From Candidatus Nanoarchaeia archaeon (lineage in GTDB: Archaea > Nanobdellota > Nanobdellia > Woesearchaeales > JACPBV01): DNA of 64,000 bases. Position numbers and translations under genes: made by a program. Under the pieces are notes generated by a model, which saw nothing but the letters and a program-made list of their open reading frames with translations, did not search any database and was not told the DNA's origin. Where the stretch lies: the NCBI GenBank assembly GCA_028279655.1, contig JANQNH010000018.1, forward strand, positions 310,001-374,000, in the 5' to 3' direction. Of this stretch, positions 27,964 through 37,818 are shown one piece after another. Numbering within the stretch: position 1 is the first letter of the stretch; every line of letters starts with the position of its first letter.

Positions 27964-28698
27964 GTGAGTCTTATGAAAAAAATTACCTATACTACAGATA
28001 ACGGAGATGCTGTATGGACATATATCAGCTATCCTATAACAAGAATTCTGATAAGGCCAATTCTGAAAACCCCTATTACAGGGAACCAGGTCACTGGACT
28101 TAGTATTGTTTTTGCACTTATAGCAGCAGTGATGTTTTCATCTTCAAGCTATGTATATGGCATTGTTGCCGGACTTATATTACAGGCGGTGCTTGTAATG
28201 GACTGCATGGATGGGATCATAGCCAGATATAAGGGGCAAACCAGCTTTTATGGTAAGTATCTTGATGCATTGTTCCATGAGATCGTCCCTACTTCCATCT
28301 TTTTTGCTTTAGGGATACATTCGTATAGGTATTTTGGCAGTGTTATACCCATCTATCTTGGAGGGATTACAGGCATACTTATCTATTTCATCAATGTCAG
28401 CAGATCAAACAAGGAGAGGCTTGTGCTTTACCATATACAAAAAACAGGCAATGTAGTCGGGTATAACCTTCATAAACTTTCAAAGGCAAAGGATCAATCT
28501 CTAATCATGAGGGTTGCTTCTGTTATTATCCATATCTTTAACAGTCCTGGGTATTTCTTTACAATCCTCTTAATCCTTGCAATAGCTGACTTGCTTCAGT
28601 ATGCAATTTTCTTCTACAGCCTGTTTTTCTTTTCTATTGCTGTGGTTAAGGGATCCATAGAGCTTACGCAAGGCTTTAAGCCCTATGGTCTGAGATGA
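27964..28698 (+). CDS. CDP-alcohol phosphatidyltransferase family protein (variant motif)
   Basis: DCMDGIIARYKGQTSFYGKYLDALFHE; tandem paralog. Confidence 0.8.
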   Translation: MSLMKKITYTTDNGDAVWTYISYPITRILIRPILKTPITGNQVTGLSIVFALIAAVMFSSSSYVYGIVAGLILQAVLVMDCMDGIIARYKGQTSFYGKYLDALFHEIVPTSIFFALGIHSYRYFGSVIPIYLGGITGILIYFINVSRSNKERLVLYHIQKTGNVVGYNLHKLSKAKDQSLIMRVASVIIHIFNSPGYFFTILLILAIADLLQYAIFFYSLFFFSIAVVKGSIELTQGFKPYGLR

Positions 28699-29837
28699 TT
28701 GATGTTCATAAAATGAAGAATAAGGTTGTACAGATCCTTATGGGGATTGGGATGGGAAGCAGTATGCAGATAGATGAGAAAGAGAGCTATGTGCTGAATC
28801 CCATGAGGGTGCTTAAGAAAAGAGGGTTTGATGCTGAGATATGGACCCTGCAAAAAGGGGATATGGAGTCCTATAAGGAGTTTAAGATCAGGAGGTTCTC
28901 AAATATATTCTCAATGTACTTTCATCTTCTTTTTGATAGGGATATAAAGATCGTATATGCCCAGCTGAGGTCTCATCTGCCTTCGTTGTTATCTCCTTTA
29001 TCCATGAAGAAATGTATATTGGTAACACAAACCTATGAGTTGGGATCCAGTTGGCTTCGTCGGAGATTCTCTCTTTTCTTTATGGGGAGGTTTACTAGGA
29101 TTTTTGCACTTACCCCCTATGAGAGGGACCTTTACATCAAGAACGGACTGAAGAAAGACAGGGTGTTGCTCTTTCCTCATGCTGTAGATTATCCTTTCTT
29201 CTCTGAAAAACCAGGGAACCTGGATGCTACTCGGAAGAAGTATGGTATAGATAAGGGGGATTTTGTTATTACAAGCGTGGCCAATTTCAGGAAGTTCAAG
29301 AACCTGGATGTAATGGTGAGCGCTTTTGCTGAGTTCCATTCTAAGGTGGGCAAATCCAAGCTATTGATCGTTGGGAAGGACCAGACAAAGAATCCTAACT
29401 ATAAGGAGCAGCATGATGACAGGTATAGCTCGGTACAGGACGTGAGTGAGATCGTTAAGAAAAAAGAGATATCTAAGGATGTTATATTTACAGGCGGAGT
29501 AGATTACAAGATTGTGAGGGATCTACTGCATATCTCTGATATCTTTGTCAATGTTTCTGACCCAGAAGGGATGGGGATCGCTGTCTATGAAGCTGCTGCT
29601 GCAGGGCTTCCTTTGTGCCTTTCAGATATCGGCTCTTTTACCTCTGTGTTTGGAGATAAGGTATTGTACTCTGAACCAAGGGATACTGACAAACTTGCAA
29701 AGAACTATTTTAGGTATTATAAGGATGGTGATCTGAGAGAGAATAATTCCTCTTTTTTAAGGAACAAGATGAAAGAATGGGATTATGAGGTTGCTGTTAA
29801 GAGATTTAACGAGGTATTTGATGAGATATTGTCCTGA
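28695..29837 (+). CDS. Glycosyltransferase family 1/4-type
   Basis: KDRVLLFPHAVD, VANFRKFKNLDVMVSAF, LLIVGKD, SDPEGMGIAVYEAAAAGLP. Confidence 0.87.
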   Translation: MIDVHKMKNKVVQILMGIGMGSSMQIDEKESYVLNPMRVLKKRGFDAEIWTLQKGDMESYKEFKIRRFSNIFSMYFHLLFDRDIKIVYAQLRSHLPSLLSPLSMKKCILVTQTYELGSSWLRRRFSLFFMGRFTRIFALTPYERDLYIKNGLKKDRVLLFPHAVDYPFFSEKPGNLDATRKKYGIDKGDFVITSVANFRKFKNLDVMVSAFAEFHSKVGKSKLLIVGKDQTKNPNYKEQHDDRYSSVQDVSEIVKKKEISKDVIFTGGVDYKIVRDLLHISDIFVNVSDPEGMGIAVYEAAAAGLPLCLSDIGSFTSVFGDKVLYSEPRDTDKLAKNYFRYYKDGDLRENNSSFLRNKMKEWDYEVAVKRFNEVFDEILS

Positions 29838-29870
29838 TCTTTTGCATAGTTTTTATATTTTTGTTTCTTT

Positions 29871-31037
29871 TCACATGAGCTGTTTCTTTAGGAAGGCATA
29901 TGCAATCCTGTTGTCAAAGATATGGCCTCCAGGATGCTCTATGAATGATACATTTTTGGTTGTTTTTAGGACAGAGTAGGCTTTTTTGATCTCTGTGAAT
30001 GCTTCTCCTGCTTCCTTGCTCTTGAAACCATCATATCTGCCGTTTGAGTATAGTATCTTCTTTGGCGCTATCAATGATGCGATGTCTGACATCTCAAAGT
30101 AGTTCAGGATGTTTGGGATATTGTTTACGCTTGAATGATCCCCGTTAGTGAATGCATCCTTAAACCTGCAAAGGTATCCCATGACAACTGCTGTCTTGAT
30201 CCTTTTGTCGAATAATGCGAGGTACATCGATAACGCACCTCCTAAGGATACTCCTGCAGCACCTATCCTGTCTTTATCTACAAATTTCCTGGACTGGAGA
30301 AAATCAAGGGCAAGCAGCTGGTCCTCTAAACATATACCCAGATATGTTTTTCCTACCATTAATGCATTGGCATTGATCCTCAAGTAATCTATACCCTTTA
30401 GTTCCCCTAATCCTCTATTTTCAACTGTAAGGGTTACAAATCCTTTCTCAGCCAGGAATCTGGCATTGCCATTCTGATACGAGCTGATTTTTCCGCTTGT
30501 CTGGATTATGCCTTCTCCGATCCCTGAGGGTATCAACAGGGCAGGCATAGGCTTTTTGGCATTTGGCACGAACATGTAACATGGGATAGAGACATTGTGT
30601 CTTCCTTTTAGATGGAGCTTGTATCTTGTCAGCTTTCCAACTTTCTCTTTTTTTATTATCTTTACCTGGGGGATAGATCTCCTATTTTCTGTAAATTCCT
30701 GCTCTTTTATCCCCAGGATTTTGAATAGCTCAGGCAGGGCTCTTTTTTTCCATATCCTAAATTCCCTCTGGTTTTTTGCATTGAACCTGTACTTAGGGGT
30801 GGCTTTTGTTATAGTGTTCTTCAGATTAAGGTTATTGTCAATCTTCTTTCCCAGGTATGGCTGCAATATGGGAACCAGGAAGTTGAGGTAACCTTTCATG
30901 GAGATGTATGCTCCGATAAGTACAGACAGGAGAATTATAATCGCTATTGAGGCAGCAAAAGGAGAAACCATATATGTCCCTATCAAAAGGCCTGCTATTA
31001 TGATTCCTATTGTCATTAGTATAGGTATGTTTTTCAT
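29871..31037 (-). CDS. Membrane-anchored alpha/beta hydrolase (acetyl-xylan-esterase-like)
   Basis: N-terminal TM; RIGAAGVSLGGALSMYLALFD (GxSxGG), PGGHIFD. Confidence 0.82.
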   Translation of the reverse strand: MKNIPILMTIGIIIAGLLIGTYMVSPFAASIAIIILLSVLIGAYISMKGYLNFLVPILQPYLGKKIDNNLNLKNTITKATPKYRFNAKNQREFRIWKKRALPELFKILGIKEQEFTENRRSIPQVKIIKKEKVGKLTRYKLHLKGRHNVSIPCYMFVPNAKKPMPALLIPSGIGEGIIQTSGKISSYQNGNARFLAEKGFVTLTVENRGLGELKGIDYLRINANALMVGKTYLGICLEDQLLALDFLQSRKFVDKDRIGAAGVSLGGALSMYLALFDKRIKTAVVMGYLCRFKDAFTNGDHSSVNNIPNILNYFEMSDIASLIAPKKILYSNGRYDGFKSKEAGEAFTEIKKAYSVLKTTKNVSFIEHPGGHIFDNRIAYAFLKKQLM

Positions 31038-31192
31038 TACTTTTTGGCTTGGAATCGTGTTTATAAAATTTGTGAATCCCTATTACTTCTTATTGACGTG
31101 ACTGCAGATGGTGTTATAGGTTATTTTTTGCTGTAATAGTAATCCATAAATTATTTAAATGGTCCTGGTACTCTTACAAAGGTGGAATTGAT

Positions 31193-31666
31193 ATGGAAAA
31201 GAAGAAAGAGATCATCGGATATACAACAGGGGTATTTGACCTATTTCATATAGGCCATCTTAATGTTCTTAGGAATGCCAGATCAATGTGTGACAAGCTG
31301 GTTGTTGGGGTAACTACAGATGAGCTTGTCAGCTATAAGCACAAGAAAGCAGTGATACCCTTTACAGAGAGATGCGAGATAATCAGGGGAATAAGATATG
31401 TGGATGCGGTTGTTCCCCAGTATTCTATGGATAAGCTTGAGGCTTGGAAGAAGCTTAAGTTCGATATAATGTTTGTTGGTGATGATTGGTATAACACACC
31501 CAAATGGAAGGACATTGAGGAGAGATTCAGGGACGTGGGTGTCCAGATCGTGTATTTTCCATATACCAAGGGGATATCTTCTACAATAATCAATGAGATT
31601 CTTGTCAAGGAGAGAGAAGAGCTTGTTGTAAGGGAGAAGGAGCAGAAGAAGACAGAGTGCGAGTAG
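31193..31666 (+). CDS. Glycerol-3-phosphate-type cytidylyltransferase (TagD/Tarl-like)
   Basis: GYTTGVFDLFHIGHLNVLRNAR (HxGH), FVGDDWYNTPKW, PYTKGISST. Confidence 0.88.
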   Translation: MEKKKEIIGYTTGVFDLFHIGHLNVLRNARSMCDKLVVGVTTDELVSYKHKKAVIPFTERCEIIRGIRYVDAVVPQYSMDKLEAWKKLKFDIMFVGDDWYNTPKWKDIEERFRDVGVQIVYFPYTKGISSTIINEILVKEREELVVREKEQKKTECE

Positions 31667-31792
31667 GTCTGCAAGGAGCTGGATGAAGAGAAGAAGGAAA
31701 GCGGACAGAAGGACCTTGGAGTGATTGAGGAAGGGGATAAACCACAGCCTTCTAAAGAAGAGCAGTAGATCATCAGGTTATCTCTATAATCT

Positions 31793-33706
31793 CTAGAAAT
31801 ATTCTCTTAACCATAATTCTATATTAAGGATCATCCATAGTTTTTTTCCAAATTCCTTATCATCCTTGTTTTTTAGATTGTTGTCTATCCATGCCTTCAG
31901 CTTATCCTGGTCAAAGATGGCTTTTGTCTTTGAATCTTCGCTTAGGATCATTCTTTTTGCATAATCTACGAACTTTCCTTTGAACCACGTGTCTAAAGGA
32001 ACGGGGAATCCCTTCTTCTTTCTCCTGATTATCTCTTTAGGGATATCTTTCTTGAAGGCCTCTTTCAATATATATTTTGTTATGTCAAGGTTTTCACTTA
32101 TCTCGTCGGTATTCTTGAAGAAGGCCTTTATTCTGGCTTTTTTTGATTTCCACTTTAACTTATATTTATGCGGGACTGTGAACATGAACTCAACCAGGTT
32201 ATGATCAACAAAAGGAACCCTTCCCTCTACGGCTGTTGCCATTGTTGGATTATCCAGCTTTTCAAGGAGACCCAACAGGTGCAGTTTCTCAAATACATAG
32301 GAAATCTTGTCATAGTAATCAAGGTCTGATGCTTTCCTGAAGTATCTGTCGAATATCCTTACCAATTCCTTGTCATTCCTGCTGATCTTCTTCATATGAT
32401 CATTGTATATGGTGTTCTTCTCCTGAAAATAATCATACTGGAACAGGAAGTGCTCCATCTCTGAGCTAAAATCCTTTCCCTTGTATTTCCTGTTTAGGGA
32501 TCTGAAGAACCTTTTTCTTATGGTTTTTGGGATCAGCTTTAGCCTCTGGTAATCAAACGGGCTTCTGAACAATCTTCCGTATCCTGAGAATATCTCATCT
32601 GAGCCTTCCCCTGATAAGACCACTGTTATATCCTTCTTGAGATCTTTTGAGAGGAAGAATATAGGAATCTCGTTTGGGACTGCGAGCGGAGCGTCTTTGC
32701 ATCTGATGAGATTTTTCATCGCGTTGAGGTATCTTTCTGCATCAATGACTATCTCCTTATGATCTGTCTTGTACCTATCTGCTATCATCTTTGCATATTT
32801 CAGCTCGTTGAACTCTTTCTGCTTAAATGCAATAGAGTATGTCTTTACGTGTTCTTTTGTTAGTCTTGACATTATAGATACAACTATGCTAGAATCAAGG
32901 CCCCCGCTCAGGTAGGCTCCAAGAGGGACGTCACTGATCATCCTCAGTTTTACAGACTCTGTGAGAAGTTCTCTTATCTTTTTTATGTAGTACTTCTTTC
33001 CTAAGTCCTTTTTTTGTGGTAAGGGGATGTCCCAATACTCTACCTTTCTTATGTTTCCTTTCTTTATCTCCAGGTAATGGCCTGGCTCTACAGAATAGAT
33101 GTTCTTGAAGAAGGTGTCTTCTCCTAATACATATCTGTAGGAAAGGTAGCTGCTTATCGCTTTCCAGTTAATTTCTTTATTGAATCCAGGGTATTTTAGT
33201 ATGGACTTGATCTCTGAAGAGAAGAGTATCTTATTGTTGAGTATGGTGTAGGAGAGCGGCTTTATGCCTAGCCTGTCTCTTACCAGGAAGAGCTTGTCGT
33301 ATCTTTTGTCGTATAAGGCAAATGCAAACATGCCGTTGAATCTTTTTATGCAGTCTATACCCCATTCCTTGTAGGCATATATTATCACTTCAGTATCTGA
33401 TTTTGAGTTGAAATGGTGGCCTTTCTTTATAAGCTGGTCTTTTATCTCCTGGAAATTATATATCTCTCCGTTGAAGGTTATGAAGATATCCTTTTCTGAA
33501 TCAGACATCGGTTGGTGGCCTTTCTTGCTTAGGTCGATTATCTTCAGCCTTCTGTGGCCTAAGGCTATCCTGTTATCTGTGTATGTTCCCTGGTCTTCTG
33601 GTCCTCTATGGGCAAGGCATCTGGTCATGTCCAGAATTATCTTATTGCTTATCCTGCTGGCTTTTGTATTGGACCTTATATTGTATATACCGCATATCCC
33701 GCACAT
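31793..33706 (-). CDS. asnB: Asparagine synthetase (glutamine-hydrolysing)
   Basis: MCGICGIYN, AHRGPEDQG, LSGGLDSSIV, GRVPFVDHNLVEF. Confidence 0.93.
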   Translation of the reverse strand: MCGICGIYNIRSNTKASRISNKIILDMTRCLAHRGPEDQGTYTDNRIALGHRRLKIIDLSKKGHQPMSDSEKDIFITFNGEIYNFQEIKDQLIKKGHHFNSKSDTEVIIYAYKEWGIDCIKRFNGMFAFALYDKRYDKLFLVRDRLGIKPLSYTILNNKILFSSEIKSILKYPGFNKEINWKAISSYLSYRYVLGEDTFFKNIYSVEPGHYLEIKKGNIRKVEYWDIPLPQKKDLGKKYYIKKIRELLTESVKLRMISDVPLGAYLSGGLDSSIVVSIMSRLTKEHVKTYSIAFKQKEFNELKYAKMIADRYKTDHKEIVIDAERYLNAMKNLIRCKDAPLAVPNEIPIFFLSKDLKKDITVVLSGEGSDEIFSGYGRLFRSPFDYQRLKLIPKTIRKRFFRSLNRKYKGKDFSSEMEHFLFQYDYFQEKNTIYNDHMKKISRNDKELVRIFDRYFRKASDLDYYDKISYVFEKLHLLGLLEKLDNPTMATAVEGRVPFVDHNLVEFMFTVPHKYKLKWKSKKARIKAFFKNTDEISENLDITKYILKEAFKKDIPKEIIRRKKKGFPVPLDTWFKGKFVDYAKRMILSEDSKTKAIFDQDKLKAWIDNNLKNKDDKEFGKKLWMILNIELWLREYF

Positions 33707-33707
33707 T

Positions 33708-34721
33708 TTAGATCTCTTTTGCGTCTGCTCTTGTCAGATGTCTTTTAAGATAATAGAGGAAGTATGCTCCCCACATGAAGTTGAAGTAAAGGGCGTAGAA
33801 TGTCAGGAACCATTCAAGTCTGTTGGTTAAGGCACATAATGTCAGTATATGGAGATGGACATCATAGTCTATGAAAAGCAGGATGAAAGATACGATCGGA
33901 TTCTTTTTTACTGCTGTTTCGCTCTTGTAGCTTGATTTTGCGTTTCTAAAGTACATCACTGATGTTAACATGAGGTAATTGTACATGTATATCCCGAACA
34001 TAGCTACTAATCCAACTATAAGGAAGAATATCTTTCCTGTCTTCTGATAGACTGCATATGAGATAAATATATACCATAGGGTTATGACGAATTTATCCCC
34101 CCCTCCATCGATCCACTGCCCAAAAGGAGAACCTTTGTTCTGCAGCCTTGCGATATGGCCGTCAACGATGTCCAGGAGATGGAAGAACCTTACCCATATT
34201 GCGAAGATTATGAGGCTTAAGATGGTATTCCTGTAGATCAGGTATGATGCAAGGATGCCCAGGATCACGTTTAGGAAAGTCACCTGGTTGGCGGATATGC
34301 TTGTGTTTCTGAGCATGAACCCTATCTTTTCTCCTAGTGGCTCTATGTAGTATCTGTTTATTGGGTTCCATTCCTTCCTATGGAACATGCAGCCAAAGGA
34401 TCTTAGGTCTGCTATCTCTTTGTTCTCTTTTATTATGGCTTTTTTTGTGTCTTTTTTCTTTTTGATCAGTTTCTTCAGTTTCCTGTCATCATATATATTT
34501 TTTAGGTCAAGGACTATGGCTTCTTTCATATTCCCCATGGCAGAGATGGTGATCGATTTTGTGTTTGCAACATGAATCTTGCTATCCGAGGCTATGAATA
34601 TCTCTGCTTCTAGGTCTGATATCAGATTAACGAACCTATCTATCAATCTCTGGTCCTTTAGCTTGTATTCTGCTATCAAGGCGTCTCTGATCTTCCTGTC
34701 AGCCCTTATAACTATTTTCAT
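33708..34721 (-). CDS. CDP-alcohol phosphatidyltransferase with extra N-terminal domain
   Basis: DIVDGHIARLQNKGSPFGQWIDGGGDK; about 140-aa N-terminal soluble region. Confidence 0.83.
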   Translation of the reverse strand: MKIVIRADRKIRDALIAEYKLKDQRLIDRFVNLISDLEAEIFIASDSKIHVANTKSITISAMGNMKEAIVLDLKNIYDDRKLKKLIKKKKDTKKAIIKENKEIADLRSFGCMFHRKEWNPINRYYIEPLGEKIGFMLRNTSISANQVTFLNVILGILASYLIYRNTILSLIIFAIWVRFFHLLDIVDGHIARLQNKGSPFGQWIDGGGDKFVITLWYIFISYAVYQKTGKIFFLIVGLVAMFGIYMYNYLMLTSVMYFRNAKSSYKSETAVKKNPIVSFILLFIDYDVHLHILTLCALTNRLEWFLTFYALYFNFMWGAYFLYYLKRHLTRADAKEI

Positions 34722-36097
34722 AATGCCCTCCTGAGATAGTTTATGACAAATCCCGGTCTGTTAACCAAATATTTGAGAAGCTTCTTAAAATTTTCGAATG
34801 AAGTCAGGTATTTCATAATAAGCTGCTTGTTGTTAAGCTTATAGATCTTTCTTCTGTATTCTTCCAGGTCCTGGTCAGTAAGGAACTGCAGTTTCATCAT
34901 GGAGTGCTTGGACCAGTAGTCTATCTTCTCCTTGCTTGTCACCAGGTTGTTTTCCTTGACTTGTTCATAAAGGTCATTTCCCGGATAGGGCATCGTGGTA
35001 TAGACGTCAAGGCCGTCTGGCTTTATCTTTTTTATAAGGTTGTAGGTCATCTCAAGGTCTTCTCTTGTCTCTATGGGGGCTCCGATCATAAAGTATGCGA
35101 ATGTCTGTATCTTAAGGTCCTTGCAGTACTGGAAGGCCTTTACTGCCTGTTCTATGGTGGTCCCTTTCCTGTAATAGTTAAGTATCTTTTGGGATCCTGA
35201 TTCAACTCCGAAAGAGATGTGGGTCAATCCTGACTCTTTCATAAGCTTTAGAAGTTCATAGTTAACGTTATCGACCCTTGTGTGGCAACCCCATTCTACC
35301 TTTATGTTTCTTGATTGGAGGTGTTCCTTGAATTCCCTGAACCATTCTACCCCACATAGTGTAAGGGTGTCATCTTTGAACCATAGCCTTATCTTTCCTT
35401 TGAACAGGTGTGAATAGTTTTTTTCTATTGACTGGATTTCTTCTGCTACGTTCTTTGCACTTCTTTTTCTTGCCTTATTTCCGAACAGCTTATCCACCAT
35501 GGGCTTGCAGTACAGGCAGTTATAGGGGCATCCCCTGGTTGCTATGATTCCCAGTTCTGTGGTCCCTGTCTCAAAATACTTTTTGTAGTCCCATAGGTCT
35601 CTTGCAGGGAAGGGTATTTCGTCCAGGTTTTTTGTGAATGATCTTTTTGGATTTATTATAGGGTTTTCTGCTTTTATAGCCAGTCCTTCTATACTGTCTG
35701 GGCTTTGTCTGCTTTCCAACGCTTTTGTGAGTTTCTGTATGGTGTCTTCTCCTTCTCCTATTATTACATAATCAAAACCTGCTTCCAGAGCGCTTTTTGG
35801 GTCTGTTGTTCCATGAGATCCTCCAAGGAAGCATGGGACATCCGGGTTTATTGTTTTTATCTTTTTTAGTATGTCCTTTGTCCTGTCAAACAATAAAGAG
35901 GTGCAGCTTATCCCTATGATGTCTGAGGTTTTTGCGCTTTTTTCAAGCTCCTGATGGTCTTTTCTGAAGGTCATATCTATGAACGAGACATCATGATTGT
36001 TCTTCCTCAGGACCGAGGCTATGTAAAGTATACCCAACGGCTCTGAAAGCCCAGAAGCATCTTCTTTGAATCCTGGATATATGAGTGTAACCTTCAT
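34718..36097 (-). CDS. B12-binding radical SAM protein
   Basis: GGSHGTTDPKSAL, GEGEDTI, TRGCPYNCLYCKP, VESGSQKIL. Confidence 0.88.
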   Translation of the reverse strand: MKVTLIYPGFKEDASGLSEPLGILYIASVLRKNNHDVSFIDMTFRKDHQELEKSAKTSDIIGISCTSLLFDRTKDILKKIKTINPDVPCFLGGSHGTTDPKSALEAGFDYVIIGEGEDTIQKLTKALESRQSPDSIEGLAIKAENPIINPKRSFTKNLDEIPFPARDLWDYKKYFETGTTELGIIATRGCPYNCLYCKPMVDKLFGNKARKRSAKNVAEEIQSIEKNYSHLFKGKIRLWFKDDTLTLCGVEWFREFKEHLQSRNIKVEWGCHTRVDNVNYELLKLMKESGLTHISFGVESGSQKILNYYRKGTTIEQAVKAFQYCKDLKIQTFAYFMIGAPIETREDLEMTYNLIKKIKPDGLDVYTTMPYPGNDLYEQVKENNLVTSKEKIDYWSKHSMMKLQFLTDQDLEEYRRKIYKLNNKQLIMKYLTSFENFKKLLKYLVNRPGFVINYLRRAL

Positions 36098-36220
36098 TGT
36101 TTTTCTTTTCCTGCCCTAATGTTTATATACTCTTTTAAAAGCTTTTCTTATCTTTAATTAACAAGATTTAAAAGGGGAGATAATCAGTGATTTAATTGCA
36201 GTAATTAAGAATAAGGCATA

Positions 36221-36766
36221 TCACTTTTCTTTGTTAGGTGGAGGATTCAGAAGATCTAATCTCATACTTACATAATGGTCTTTTTTCTTATACTTACTGT
36301 GTTCATTAATAACAAAACCAAAATGCTCGTAGAACTTTATTTTTTCCTTATAAGAATCAACAGTTATAAAACGGGCTGCTAGAATATTACCAATCCTTTG
36401 ACGGATAAGACCTATAGCCAACTGGATAATGATCCTTCCAAGACCTTTGTTCTCAAAATTCTTATCTACAGCAAGCCTTGCAATTTTTATGGATGGGAAT
36501 TCTTGAAGGGGCTTATTTATATCGCATTGTACTTTCTCATCATCTCCCAATTTAATTGCGTCAGCACATAATGAAAAAAACCCCACTACCTGGTCTTGTC
36601 TTATCAGTAGGAGTGTATTCACCATCTTAGCATTTTGGTGGCCTAATGAATCGTTTTTTAGGAAATCATTTAGGTCTTCATCTTCACAATCAAAATCAGA
36701 AACATCATAAAATTTTGCTAAGCGAACTACTTTTATATCTGATAATTCATATTTACCTTCTTTCAT
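36221..36766 (-). CDS. GNAT acetyltransferase, TacT/AtaT-like toxin candidate
   Basis: FDCEDEDLNDFLKNDSLGHQNAKMVNTLLLIRQDQVVGFFSLCAD, IARLAVDKNFENKGLGRIIIQLA. Confidence 0.75.
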   Translation of the reverse strand: MKEGKYELSDIKVVRLAKFYDVSDFDCEDEDLNDFLKNDSLGHQNAKMVNTLLLIRQDQVVGFFSLCADAIKLGDDEKVQCDINKPLQEFPSIKIARLAVDKNFENKGLGRIIIQLAIGLIRQRIGNILAARFITVDSYKEKIKFYEHFGFVINEHSKYKKKDHYVSMRLDLLNPPPNKEK

Positions 36767-36768
36767 TT

Positions 36769-36924
36769 CTAATCCAAATCTGATTTAACTTCCTTGAAAA
36801 CTCTGTCGCATTCCTTTAGAAATCTCTCTTTTTTAGAGTCATGACTATTATTTTCTAGGTCCTTTAAGAACCTTTCTCTGTCCTCGCCACACAAAACCGG
36901 CGTTGGATTGATTGGTCTTGCCAT
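36769..36924 (-). CDS. 51-aa protein upstream of GNAT gene, putative antitoxin (not in ORF track)
   Basis: Hand translation: MARPINPTPVLCGEDRERFLKDLENNSHDSKKERFLKECDRVFKEVKSDLD; 2 nt upstream of GNAT start. Confidence 0.65.
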   Translation of the reverse strand: MARPINPTPVLCGEDRERFLKDLENNSHDSKKERFLKECDRVFKEVKSDLD

Positions 36925-37406
36925 TTTATTTTGTATCTACTTTCAAGTGAATATATAAGTAGGATGACCTATATAAATTTTGTGATTCCAAGGGAGAAAT
37001 CATCAGAAAAACTCTCTTTTTTAGGTAAAATCTCCATTTTATCCCCCTTTTTTCTAGTAAAAGAAAGATACTTCCTTTACCTCCCTTCTACCATATTAAT
37101 CCCACCAATTCGTATTAATCTTTATCTAACAGTTATTTAAATGTTTCTAATCAGACGTATGGTAAGTTTATGTGACTTTGTTAATATCCTGTTTTATCTT
37201 ATAGTAAATAAAAGCTTAAATAAAATTCTTCATTTCTTTTTTAGGTATGTTAAGATCAAGAGAAGATAAAAACAACTTTTATGCATATTAAGAAGATTAG
37301 CTGAATACAGGATGGAGATCTCCAAAATTATGCAGAGATTTTCTAAGTCCACTTTCCAGTTAAGGTAAAAGTTTATATAGAATTGCGCTATCTAAAAATT
37401 TTTGTA

Positions 37407-37646
37407 ATGAAAAATAAGAAAAAAGGATATTCTAGCGAGGACATATATGTCATTATCTCAATAGCAGCAGTTATCTTTCTTTTTACCTTTGCCTTAAATT
37501 CGGTTTATGCTGTCAAAGAATCCATGGGTAGGATCAGTTCCTCTTCAAACGAATTGTATCCTAAAATGATTAAAGATGAAAACTCTCTTCTCGTTAGAAA
37601 CGGAACATCGATTCAATTGAAGAAATTGGAGCTTAAGTATTCCTAG
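37407..37646 (+). CDS. Small single-TM protein, unknown
   Basis: IYVIISIAAVIFLFTFALNSVYAV; ATG at 37407. Confidence 0.5.
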   Translation: MKNKKKGYSSEDIYVIISIAAVIFLFTFALNSVYAVKESMGRISSSSNELYPKMIKDENSLLVRNGTSIQLKKLELKYS

Positions 37647-37818
37647 TGGGTATCTTCTAATGTTTGTTCAGCAAATAGGGTATTCTTGGATTCTGTCTTT
37701 TTTGTTGCAAAAAAAGACAAAAGTTTATCCAGAAAAATCAAAATTTATCCATATCTTTTAATAAGATATATTAAATAGCTTATCTTAAGGATATTTCTAC
37801 GAGGGGATTGTTAAAATG

